38,176 bases of DNA from an uncultured Ruminobacter sp. GTDB lineage: Bacteria; Pseudomonadota; Gammaproteobacteria; Enterobacterales; Succinivibrionaceae. The DNA is taken from contig CACWVT010000014.1 of assembly GCA_902764345.1 (NCBI GenBank), positions 1 to 38,176 of the forward strand, written 5' to 3'. The notes beneath the pieces are model-generated. The model saw only the letters and a program-made list of their open reading frames with translations, was not told the DNA's origin and did no database searches. This document shows, piece by piece, positions 8,923 through 17,446 of this stretch. The translations under genes were made by a program, and so were the position numbers. How positions within the stretch are numbered: position 1 is the first letter of the stretch; each line of letters starts with the position of its first letter.

Positions 8923-11900
8923 CTATGCCAGGAACTGATAGCTGTTCATGCGGTCTTCACCCTCGGAAATAATTCTCTGCAGTACGGTCTGGGATTCAGT
9001 GAGATTATACTTATCCAGAATATTCAGAAGCTCTTCAAGGCGGTTACCGAAACTTTCACCAAAGCCGTTAATCATCGGCAGCACGAACTGTTTAATGGCA
9101 AAATCCATTGCTATGGTTTCATTATCACAGTTCTTCAGTGATGCCAGCAGAGGATCAACCACTGAAAGATAATTTATAATCTGCTGATGCTTTCTGTATG
9201 ACACAACGATTCTCTGACCTAGCTTACTGTCATCCTTGTAGAGAATCTCCTCAACATCATTCAGTACGGCATACATCTTGTTCTGAATTCTGCCATCTTC
9301 CGTATCAAACAGAGACATCCAGTCTGCAGCACTGTACGTGGTCTGCATTGCATGAGGGATAATCTTTGTTGTTCTGTTGTCATCACTCTGGCTCGGCTTT
9401 TCATCAAAAAGGATAACGGCAGAGCGGTCCAGCATTCTTGCAGACATGATGTTTACGGTATCATCACTGTTTACGGTTCCGACAAAACGCAGATATGAAG
9501 GAATTGTCAGATATGCCTTTTCAGGTGAACCGGTAAAGATCTTTCTTTCAGCAGCCGTATCAGCATCGGCAAGCTGCATGAATGATGAAAAATAATGTTC
9601 AGGAGAAGACAGATTCATTTCATCAAGAAGCAGAATGGCAGGGGTTACGCCGTTCATGTTCTTCTCGGCATCCAGAGTCGTCAGAAGCTCCCACAGACCT
9701 GTTGGGGCCGGCTGGAAACTGCTGGTAAGACTGTTCCAGTACCCCATTATATCCCGCTGAGATGTCCAGCCTCTGGCTACGGGAATGGTATGCAGACGAT
9801 TCCCCAAATTAAGAGCCTTACCCATGGTCTTAACAAAGGAAGTCTTACCTGAGCCCGGAAGCCCTGCCAGAATGGTAAACTGATTCTGGGCTATTGTAAC
9901 CACCATGGATACTAGTTTCTCAACGGAAATGGAGCGACCGTAACTCTTCATTGAGCTCAGCAGTTCCTCAATGTATCTCTTCCTTCCTTTATTAAGGTTA
10001 TCTATATTAATGATTGATGGCACACCGCTGTCAAAATTAAAACTGCTTTCCTTAACCTGTCTTGGTGTGGTGAAAGCCTTCAGCATGGAATGCATCTCCA
10101 GATAACGGGAACTGAGATCGGCGAATGAATGGTTCAGCTCCTCATCTATATTGTCCTTGGTTCTGCGCAGCTCATCCACCTGCTTCTTAAGGCTTTCGTA
10201 CTCATTCATAAGCTTTCTGTATTCAGACTTTAAAGCCTCATGCTCCTCAGAGGATACGATTTTGCCCTTAACCTTGACCTGAATCTTGGAATCTCTTGCA
10301 GCCACGGCGGCAGTATCCTTTGAGTCCTCTGCAGACTGCTCCTCGGACTCAACCCTGTTTTTGAGAGAATTCAGAACCTTTTTCTTCTGAGCTATTTCAG
10401 AATTGATGCGTTCAAGCTCCTTCTGCTCTCTGTCCTTCTCCTTTTTGACATTACTGAACAGATCCTTGCGGTAGTTTGCCAGGATGGATTCAAGGTTTTC
10501 ATTAATGTAGGTATTGAAGAACTCCTGGAACTTTGAAGTCTTCATCAGCATGCTGAAAAACCTGTTTCGTTCATTATCGAACTCAACAACACCCTGAAGG
10601 ATGTTAAAACATCTCGTTACGCGATCATGTTCATTCTTAAAAAGAGACAGTCCCTGAATATTCTGTTTAACCTTGGACAGCTGATTTATATTCAGATCCT
10701 TAAATACCGGATTGAGAAGAGTCGGTGCATAATTATCAATAAGCTTCTTGTCGTCGATAAGATCATGCTTCCTGCCACTGTTAAGCCAGCTCTGTACCGG
10801 CATCTGTACCAGATACCTTCTGACAATACCGTTAACATTAACCTCTTTTATGTAATCCTGAAGAAGATCGTATTCCACGGACTTGACGCAGGAATTCATG
10901 TCATCCTTAACGGCAAGCTGACAGCGCTTGTCAGGAATGTTCAGCACACATTCACATGAATATTCTCCACCGTCTTCAGTCTGCTTGAATTTTCCGACAA
11001 CAAAAGGTCCAAGCAGAACCTTTCTTGTTTTTATGAGAGACAGCAGTTTGTCTGAGAACACGGGAATATCCACCTTGGACATGGAATCTCCATATTCAGG
11101 AATCTGAATCTCTTCCTCCTCTTCCTCTTCGACAATCCCCAGAATCCCGTGCCCGGAAGGAAACTCATCCCTGTATGAGCGTCTGATTTCCCTGGTTACC
11201 TTGTTTACCGCTTTACCGAGAGAATTTGCTCCGGAGCCTTCAGCAGTCTTATTAATAATGGTAAAATCCATTGATTCAGTCAGTGCGTTAATTACCGGAT
11301 CCTCAGAAGAACAGCTTTCAGCCCTGCCTTTAAGATATCCGTATTTCCATTTCTCGGTATCAGCTCTGTAGGTGGTTTCGGTAATAATATATTCATTACT
11401 GCGCCCGCCGGGACCTTCGGCAAATGATCCGGTACCGGCCTTTTCCTTAGGAACAGCGGTCTGTGAAACCGGAGCTGCAGAAGACGCAGGGGATTCAGCA
11501 GCTGACTCCCTGTCAGAAACAGAAACTGTCCCTGAAGTCTGCACACCTATCGCTACTGCAGGCTCCGCTGCCATGACAGATTCTTTTTCAGAATCATTCC
11601 CGGTAACAGCAACATCCTCAGAATTCTTATCAGAACACTCCTCTACAGAGTCATCATCACTACCATGACACAATTTTGACAGGGCGTTCTCAACGCCGAC
11701 TTTGGCTCTGATGCCATTTGCCACCCTGGCAGCAGTATAGGACAGGAATCCATTATCTTCAGAAAGCTTTTTAAGACCTTCTCTGACAGATTCCCTGATT
11801 CTGTTCTCATCAGGTTTCTCACTTCCCAACTCCTCATGAGTCAGATCGGAACATACAATTTTATTAATGCTGCTGAAGAATCTTCTGTTCAGTTCGGTTA

Positions 11901-12504
11901 CGGCATGGATGTTATTCGCAATGAAACTACCCGCATTATCCAGGGTAATTTCACCATATGTGGAGTAAAAACAGTCCTTAAGGTACTTTTCCGCATCCTC
12001 CCGTCTGAAAAATTCCTCTGTTTTACTGACAAACGGAAAATCCTCCTTATCCACTATGAATTTAGTACACTTAACCACGACATAGTCTGTACTCGGTCTG
12101 TATTTCATAGAGGCAACCCTTTCGGTCGCAAAGAGGTTCTCAATCCTTGGTTCTACAATTTCCACAAAATCGTAGGGATCAACCTTGCTCATTTTTTCAT
12201 TATGTACCGTATATTTGCATCCCCGCTCCTCAGGAGACGTATTTGCAATGAGCCGTATCAGATGCTCCTCTCCGAATTTTGCTATTGAGTTTTTGGCATT
12301 GGATGTCAGAAACACCTTCGGCACCTCATCCAGAAACTTCTCCTGATTGACAATTCCGTATCTCTCGTGCCGGGTTTTGTCATATTCTTCCGTAAACTGC
12401 TCAAAAGCAATGTCCACGTATGAACAATCTTTATTGTTTGATTTTGTAACATATGTATGAGGATCTATGATCCCGACAAGTATTCTTTCTTCAAAATTGC
12501 TCAT
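8923..12504 (-). CDS. McrB-like AAA+ ATPase with long coiled coil (1193 aa)
   Basis: This is the predicted NTP-driven motor and recognition subunit of the system. The N-terminal region (about 1-285) is unrecognised. A Ser/Ala/Glu-rich, probably disordered linker spans about 290-370, and a run of six Glu lies near 459. A middle domain (about 470-680) is followed by a strong coiled coil (about 685-790). The C-terminal AAA+ module has Walker A GLPGSGKT (about 879), Walker B AILLLDEMN (about 955) and GTVNSDD (about 1007) in the place of the McrB signature Asn-containing motif. GTP or ATP cannot be told from sequence. The frame is open to 12543, but I chose the ATG at 12504 because AGAGGA lies eight bases upstream. 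It is far longer than E. coli McrB, mainly through its N-terminal extension. Confidence 0.85.
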   Translation of the reverse strand: MSNFEERILVGIIDPHTYVTKSNNKDCSYVDIAFEQFTEEYDKTRHERYGIVNQEKFLDEVPKVFLTSNAKNSIAKFGEEHLIRLIANTSPEERGCKYTVHNEKMSKVDPYDFVEIVEPRIENLFATERVASMKYRPSTDYVVVKCTKFIVDKEDFPFVSKTEEFFRREDAEKYLKDCFYSTYGEITLDNAGSFIANNIHAVTELNRRFFSSINKIVCSDLTHEELGSEKPDENRIRESVREGLKKLSEDNGFLSYTAARVANGIRAKVGVENALSKLCHGSDDDSVEECSDKNSEDVAVTGNDSEKESVMAAEPAVAIGVQTSGTVSVSDRESAAESPASSAAPVSQTAVPKEKAGTGSFAEGPGGRSNEYIITETTYRADTEKWKYGYLKGRAESCSSEDPVINALTESMDFTIINKTAEGSGANSLGKAVNKVTREIRRSYRDEFPSGHGILGIVEEEEEEEIQIPEYGDSMSKVDIPVFSDKLLSLIKTRKVLLGPFVVGKFKQTEDGGEYSCECVLNIPDKRCQLAVKDDMNSCVKSVEYDLLQDYIKEVNVNGIVRRYLVQMPVQSWLNSGRKHDLIDDKKLIDNYAPTLLNPVFKDLNINQLSKVKQNIQGLSLFKNEHDRVTRCFNILQGVVEFDNERNRFFSMLMKTSKFQEFFNTYINENLESILANYRKDLFSNVKKEKDREQKELERINSEIAQKKKVLNSLKNRVESEEQSAEDSKDTAAVAARDSKIQVKVKGKIVSSEEHEALKSEYRKLMNEYESLKKQVDELRRTKDNIDEELNHSFADLSSRYLEMHSMLKAFTTPRQVKESSFNFDSGVPSIINIDNLNKGRKRYIEELLSSMKSYGRSISVEKLVSMVVTIAQNQFTILAGLPGSGKTSFVKTMGKALNLGNRLHTIPVARGWTSQRDIMGYWNSLTSSFQPAPTGLWELLTTLDAEKNMNGVTPAILLLDEMNLSSPEHYFSSFMQLADADTAAERKIFTGSPEKAYLTIPSYLRFVGTVNSDDTVNIMSARMLDRSAVILFDEKPSQSDDNRTTKIIPHAMQTTYSAADWMSLFDTEDGRIQNKMYAVLNDVEEILYKDDSKLGQRIVVSYRKHQQIINYLSVVDPLLASLKNCDNETIAMDFAIKQFVLPMINGFGESFGNRLEELLNILDKYNLTESQTVLQRIISEGEDRMNSYQFLA

Positions 12505-13819
12505 TTTAATCGTCCTCTGAATGATGCCGGCGACTGCCTGCATGCTTTTCCTGTTTATGTCATATATAAGGGGGAATGCTCATATATATGGATATGCACG
12601 GGTGACATCGGTTTATATCCACACATTACCATATAAAGGAACAATGCCGGGCTTTTCCCAAAAACGCAGAAATCCGGCTGGCACAGGTCAAACGCTCCCC
12701 GGCGTGTGCCTGCATACGGAAGGGATAAAGAATTACGGCTCCGGCTTTCGGAATGACTTCAATCATTCCTGCGGAATATGATGAAAAAGCCTCAGGTGCA
12801 GATGGCAGACTTCTTTATGGATTAAATATTGTTTCCGCAAAGCAGAAAGAATACGTTTATCTCCCCCTAACAATGATTCTAACGCATATGAAAGACAATA
12901 TAAAAATAAAGAGGGCTGTATTGTGAAATGCGACAACAGCATATATTCCAACTGTATAAAAAACAAACTTAAAGGATATGACGTACTTAAAAAACAATCT
13001 TGCAGACCTTAAAACCACGCAGAACAAAAAACATTTCCCGGAGACATGACATAAGACAACACTTCAGCACAAACACAGGAAAACGAAAAAAACAGCAGGA
13101 AAAAATTGAAGAAATTCCGGATAAAGGTATTGGAAAAAGAAAAACAAACCAGAAAAAACAGCAAAAAAGAGGTCTAAAAATTGCCAAAAAAGATTAAAAA
13201 GGAAACAGATAACAGAAAAAATACTTTCAAAAACAGTCTATTTTTAAAACAAAACTTGATAATTGTCACGTTTTTACTAATTTTATTTCAGTCTGAATCT
13301 AGTAAATTTACATTTATTTAACATTTACAGACATTCCAAAATATTAATCATCAGAAGCATCTGGACGCATCATCAAAGAACCATGAGAACGACCAACCTC
13401 TTCATTCGAAAAAGAACATCAGGTAAAAAATAACAGCTGAACGGACATTAACCGGTGGCAGATGCCACAACGCCTTATTTTTCAACAAAAAAGTCAAGAA
13501 TGTATGGAATAGCAAACGCATCAAAACATAAAACCGTTTACAAAACCACCAATTTTCAGACAGTGAAAACACATCAAAAAAAGACGACAGCAGGGAGAAA
13601 AAACCAAAGAAAAAATTTATTAATTGAGTAGATATAGAAAAGATTAATTAAGGGTATTAATCACCAATAATAACAAAAGCCCTTGAATTTAACTTATTTT
13701 TAACAAGATAATCAAGAAAAAAGTCGGCTTTCAGTGATGAAAAAAAATAATTTATGTAATACAATAAGCTCATTCGAAAAGTCTTTATTTCGGATACGAG
13801 AATTCGGTAAAACACCATT
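12505..13819. other. A+T-rich gene-poor region
   Basis: No convincing gene is visible over about 1.3 kb. It contains a perfect 7-bp hairpin GGAATGA-CTTCAA-TCATTCC at 12750-12769 with no T run. It also has a strongly A-rich stretch (about 12950-13650) in which a Lys-rich open frame arises by composition, and one TTATTTAA at 13314. The ATPase promoter must lie at its left end but was not resolved. Confidence 0.5.
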
Positions 13820-13835
13820 TGTGAACGTTTTCACA
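13820..13835. promoter_or_regulatory. CRP-type binding site
   Basis: TGTGA-ACGTTT-TCACA matches the CRP half-site consensus perfectly in both arms with the correct six-base spacer, and the symmetry extends to TGTGAA/TTCACA. It lies about 150 bases upstream of the gene at 13982. The core promoter between them was not assigned with confidence. Confidence 0.75.
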
Positions 13836-13897
13836 GAACAAATCAAAATAAAAAAAGATTGTTTGAAAAAGATTTCCGTATTTGAAATAATTTAAAT

Positions 13898-13948
13898 GTG
13901 CAAGGGATATGCACTGTTGGATAATCTTGAATACCACCGAGATAATCC
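13898..13948 (+). promoter_or_regulatory. Two inverted repeats in the leader of the 202-aa gene
   Basis: GTGCA and TGCAC (13898-13914) are spaced by seven bases. Just downstream GGATAATCT (13919-13927) and AGATAATCC (13940-13948) form a near-perfect inverted repeat with one mismatch. They lie between the CRP site and the ribosome binding site, and could be operators or leader RNA structure. Confidence 0.4.
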
Positions 13949-13981
13949 AAAAACAGGTCAATAAGAGAAGGAGTAACAACC

Positions 13982-14590
13982 ATGACAGCAAAACTTTACG
14001 AACTCAATACCGAGATTCTGGGCAAATTAGTTGAAAGCTCAGAAGCTTCTCAGAATTTCATCGAATCAATCATCAAGGATTTACCTGATACTTTAGAAGT
14101 TGAAAGCATCAGCGACGTAACTGTTGGTGACTTAAACTCAAGTAAGGTTGCAGGCAAGAGTGCAGAAGGTTTTTCTCAGATCAACGGCATCGTTTTCCAG
14201 TTCCGTCTGAACAACAAGCCAGCCGAAATGATCCTTGTGGTTGAACCAGTTTCATTCCTTAAGTGGTGGCATGATAAGAGCTTCTTCAGCTACAAGCTCT
14301 ACCGCAATCACAGTAATATTAACGACGGCGTAAGACGTTTCGTAACATTCGTAGTTACCGACTCTGAAGTTAAGGCTTCACGCTTCCATGCTGTAAGCTG
14401 CTTCAACAACACCAATGGTGAAAAGTGCGAAACCTGCCAGATTCATGATATCTTCGCCGTTAAACAGTCAGGCAACGAAGATTCTATGCTTGAAAACTGG
14501 ATTCGCGCCTTGATATCCAAAAGCGACGCAGATGAAAGTACCAATAATGTATCAAGCATAACTGAAGCTTCAGGCTACAAGGTAGCTTAA
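13982..14590 (+). CDS. Unknown soluble protein, probably highly expressed (202 aa)
   Basis: I do not recognise this family. The protein has no signal peptide or membrane segment. It has an acidic helical N-terminus, a mixed central region with an aromatic stretch (LKWWHDKSFFSYKLY, near residues 96-110), and a Cys/His cluster of the form C-x8-C-x2-C-x2-H near residues 139-154 that could bind metal. The tail is Ser/Asn-rich and probably flexible. Codon use resembles pykF in this window (frequent TTA, GTT, AAC, CGT). With AAGGAG before the ATG and a strong terminator just after the stop, this indicates an abundant product. A perfect CRP-type site lies upstream, so cAMP-linked carbon control is likely. 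It is the only confident gene in about 4 kb of A+T-rich DNA. Confidence 0.9.
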   Translation: MTAKLYELNTEILGKLVESSEASQNFIESIIKDLPDTLEVESISDVTVGDLNSSKVAGKSAEGFSQINGIVFQFRLNNKPAEMILVVEPVSFLKWWHDKSFFSYKLYRNHSNINDGVRRFVTFVVTDSEVKASRFHAVSCFNNTNGEKCETCQIHDIFAVKQSGNEDSMLENWIRALISKSDADESTNNVSSITEASGYKVA

Positions 14591-14623
14591 TATAATAAAA
14601 TCTCTTATTGTATGTGGTATATT

Positions 14624-14654
14624 TCACCCGCTTTATGCGGGTGATTCTTTTTAT
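14624..14654 (+). terminator. Strong intrinsic terminator of the 202-aa gene
   Basis: TCACCCGC (14624-14631) and GCGGGTGA (14637-14644) form a perfect 8-bp stem with loop TTTAT, followed by TTCTTTTTAT. It lies 34 bases after the stop codon. Confidence 0.9.
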
Positions 14655-15859
14655 ATACAGAAAAACCAAACATTCATCCCTAGTACCACACCGGAAGACA
14701 AAACAAATACGGATTCAGCATCAGTCTCCTATCTTCCCCTATCTAAACCACTGCCCCGTCACCATTCATTTTTTAATCAGCTCTAAAATCATTAAATACA
14801 GATAAAGGCAATTGCCGGAGTCGTTTAAAACGGTATTTTACACAAGAACAGCAGTACGAATCATGGCAAAGCCTCTGAACAAAACTGATTCAGAAACCCA
14901 TGGTACAGGAGGATAAATCTTAAACAGAACGTTTCCAGACAAAACCAGGAACAACCGGATAAACAACACGGAATTCTGCCGGCAAATCATCACTAAAAAC
15001 ACATAAAGCTTCATCTCTACATTCCAATGGAATTTGAAAACGCATCAAAGGACCAAACCTGCAGCTGCATTAAAGCCCTATAAAACCGATACATCCAATT
15101 CAGGAAGACTCCATAGCCACATGTCTCTGGCAACAGCACACCTCCTAACCACCCATACACGATACACATGGCCGGAGAAAACCTATCCCATAACATCAAG
15201 TACAATTAAAACCCGACCAACCCCCGCCCTTAGCCTTCCGAGATTTTCTTCAGATAAACAAAAAGCCTAAAAAAACAGTCTGACAGAACCGGAAGATTAT
15301 ATCCCGGCATCCGATCCTAACCTGTTCCAAAACAGCTCCGGTTATAATTTAGAACATCCAGAGCTGCAGTATCTTCATATCACCAGTACCTGACCGCCAT
15401 AAAACAGGCTTAAACATTCCAAAAACCCGTTGGAGAGATTCAGAATTTTTATAATTAGAAAAACAGCACGGAATTCTGCTTCAGATACTAATCCGGTATT
15501 CTGCACCGATCTTTGTCATCAAATGCATCCATGCACGTTTTTCAATATTAATGCATATGAGCCCGCATAAGAGACCATATGACGCCATAAATCAGACTTA
15601 CGGAGAACACAAGTCAGTTATTAAACTTCTCACATATATACGGCTTTGTGATTCACTGAAAACTGTTTTCATCATAAATAGTTCCTTGTATCAAAATGAA
15701 AGAAACATACATTTTTGGCTAAATTCCGCGCTTTTTATATGATTAATAGTTATAATATAACCTGTGTTTTTTATGATTAATGTGTGAATGGTGTCAGCCC
15801 AAAAGAGTAAAAAATCCCTAAAATCAATGGTTTTTTCATTAATATTTTTGTTCTTTTGC
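14655..15859. other. Convergent gene-free region, left part
   Basis: No supported gene. A 41-codon minus frame runs from ATG 15045 to the stop at 14920 without a ribosome binding site. A 19-base direct repeat with one mismatch occurs at 14961 and 15461. Other open frames are short with atypical composition. It could be decayed coding sequence. Confidence 0.45.
14961..15479. repeat. 19-base direct repeat, copies 500 bp apart
   Basis: Copies at 14961-14979 and 15461-15479 read AAACARCACGGAATTCTGC and differ only at R. The sequence between them shows no mobile-element features. Confidence 0.6.
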
Positions 15860-16146
15860 TTATTTAAATTCTTATTTAATTTTAAATAATTAAAAATATT
15901 AAAACCAATATGTTATTTAATATTTGATTTTTAAAATATTTCTTATTTAATTACCCATTGAATTTAATTCTAAATTAACCATATATATTTTTTATAAAAC
16001 TATTTTTATTTAAAATAAACTACTCCCATATTATTTAAATTACCGTTAAATAACTTTAGATTAATATTATACATTTTTATTTCTGTTTTTATTAAACCCA
16101 CTTCGTTTTCCAGGCTCTTCAAACACCGAAGATTCATTTTAAATAA
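15860..16146. repeat. Cluster of nine TTATTTAA motifs
   Basis: TTATTTAA starts at 15860, 15872, 15913, 15943, 16006 and 16031. Its complement TTAAATAA starts at 15882, 16046 and 16139. The stretch is extremely A+T-rich, but a rough composition estimate gives about one copy by chance. The cluster is not upstream of any gene: the genes on both sides point into it. Three more copies lie in the pyrD-zapC gap. Confidence 0.65.
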
Positions 16147-16148
16147 CG

Positions 16149-16189
16149 TGTAATTACATGTAATATATACTGTAAATTACACTGTAAAT
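16149..16189. promoter_or_regulatory. TGTAA/TTACA palindromes, operator-like
   Basis: TGTAATTACA (16149-16158) is a perfect palindrome. TGTAAATTACA (16171-16181) is perfect around a central A. ACTGTAAAT is repeated at 16169 and 16181. They follow directly on the TTATTTAA cluster. Confidence 0.4.
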
Positions 16190-16666
16190 AATTAAGACAT
16201 ACTCCCTTTCGCTATTACCCCTCTTCTCTATACATCTTCTGTTATACCTCATACCCGGTTCCCTAAAACCCGGCTGAACCCTTCATCAGCAGCCGTGTAT
16301 CCATCTTCGCAAGACTCACCCCTGCCGATTCCGTTCTTTTGAAGGTTTTAACACATACCTGCTCATCCGCAGCACCAGATACTCATATGCGTACAGGCTG
16401 CGCCTTCTCTTACCCAGAACAAGCAGCTGCATACATAATGAATCAGATGCTGCTGGATACAGCCACACAAATTCAGTACGGAAGTATTCAGTAAACCGGA
16501 GGGGGAGTGAAATATTCAGTATAAATACGAGAAAAATCGAGCCATAAGGACCTTTTACATCCAGTCCTTTATGCAGATAACAAATAGGGATACAGCCCCA
16601 ATAACACGTCTCTGAGCGAGACTCCATACTCGGGGTGATATACGGGATACGGTATTCTATAAAGAC
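16190..16666. other. Region downstream of zapC without a supported gene
   Basis: A 128-codon minus frame (16316-16702) covers most of it, but it starts inside the zapC terminator, lacks a ribosome binding site and resembles no family I know. I see nothing else here. Confidence 0.5.
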
Positions 16667-16697
16667 AAAAAAATCCCCGGAAAAAACATCTCCGGGG
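16667..16697 (-). terminator. Intrinsic terminator of zapC
   Basis: On the minus strand, CCCCGG and CCGGGG (16692-16697 with 16675-16680) form a 6-bp GC stem, followed by ATTTTTTT. It lies directly after the zapC stop and ends the pyrD-zapC unit. Confidence 0.85.
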
Positions 16698-16710
16698 GGC
16701 AAAGACTAGC

Positions 16711-17328
16711 CTAAGCTATATTGAGAGTTTTAATCAGTGAATAATTTAATGAAGCAACCTTTACAATTCGGTCAAAGGAGAGCCTTATACAGGTTCCCAT
16801 CTTAAGGGATATATCAGCTTTATCCTTTGCCGTTTCTCCGACTACCAGCGGATTCTGGTTGATCTGCATTAAATAACAGTTTCTGTTTTCTTCATCTACT
16901 TCAACCACCATGAAGTCGCCTTCCTGAAAGCTACCACTATCTTTCAGAGTATACTGAGGAAAAGCCAGAACCACTTCCCCGACTTCGGGAGCTCTTCCGG
17001 CTTCAAACTTCCTGAATATGGCGTCTACTGGTTTCATTTCCTTATGAAAACGTCTTGTTGCCACGGCATTGAATGAAATCATGCTTCTGTCATTATAAGA
17101 GAAGGATAAATCTGACAGACGATTCATAAAGTCGTGATAACATTCGTTATCATCTTTAGTGAAGTAGTTTACACCTAAAGCCTTATCGCAGATATTTACC
17201 TTGCTGAGAAGAGTCTGTCCAACAGCTTCTCCGACGTTTGTAATAATTGTAACGCACAGTCTGTCGCTCTTGGCATCGTAATGCCACCTGAACTTATTCC
17301 ATTCATCAAACTTAACGTAATTAACCAT
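16711..17328 (-). CDS. zapC: Cell division protein ZapC (205 aa)
   Basis: ZapC is a cytoplasmic FtsZ-binding protein that stabilises polymers of the division ring. The N-terminus FRWHYDAKSDRL matches the WRWYYDEEHDR region of E. coli ZapC, and the length is close to the usual 180 or so. The rest is more divergent. It follows pyrD on the same strand, as in enterobacteria, which supports the call strongly. The ATG at 17328 has GAGG about eleven bases upstream, a slightly long spacing. The 118-base gap to pyrD contains three TTATTTAA motifs, so it may have its own regulated promoter. Confidence 0.85.
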   Translation of the reverse strand: MVNYVKFDEWNKFRWHYDAKSDRLCVTIITNVGEAVGQTLLSKVNICDKALGVNYFTKDDNECYHDFMNRLSDLSFSYNDRSMISFNAVATRRFHKEMKPVDAIFRKFEAGRAPEVGEVVLAFPQYTLKDSGSFQEGDFMVVEVDEENRNCYLMQINQNPLVVGETAKDKADISLKMGTCIRLSFDRIVKVASLNYSLIKTLNIA

Positions 17329-17379
17329 TATTAGTCAAACCTCGTAAATAAATGCTTTACTTATTTTCGAGTTTAAACG

Positions 17380-17446
17380 TTATTTAATTTTAAATCAACC
17401 CCAAAAAAGTTATTTAACTTAAATTACCAAAATTATTATTAAATAA
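17380..17446. repeat. Three TTATTTAA motifs between pyrD and zapC
   Basis: TTATTTAA starts at 17380 and 17410, and its complement at 17439, within the 118-base gap upstream of zapC. This is the same motif as the cluster at 15860-16146. It may mark a binding site for an unknown A+T-preferring protein. Confidence 0.5.

Noticed and set aside
13000-13197. Lys-rich 65-codon plus frame
   Set aside because: It arises from A-rich DNA; no start signal and no structure beyond composition.
14920-15045. 41-codon minus frame with a fairly natural-looking peptide
   Set aside because: No ribosome binding site and no match recognised. I mention it as possible decayed coding DNA only.
16020-16080. Possible dif or replication-terminus site in the A+T-rich cluster
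   Set aside because: No convincing XerC/XerD arm match; only general A+T similarity.
16316-16702. 128-codon minus frame after zapC
   Set aside because: It begins inside the zapC terminator, has no ribosome binding site, and its composition (many Tyr, Arg, Cys) does not look like a family I know.
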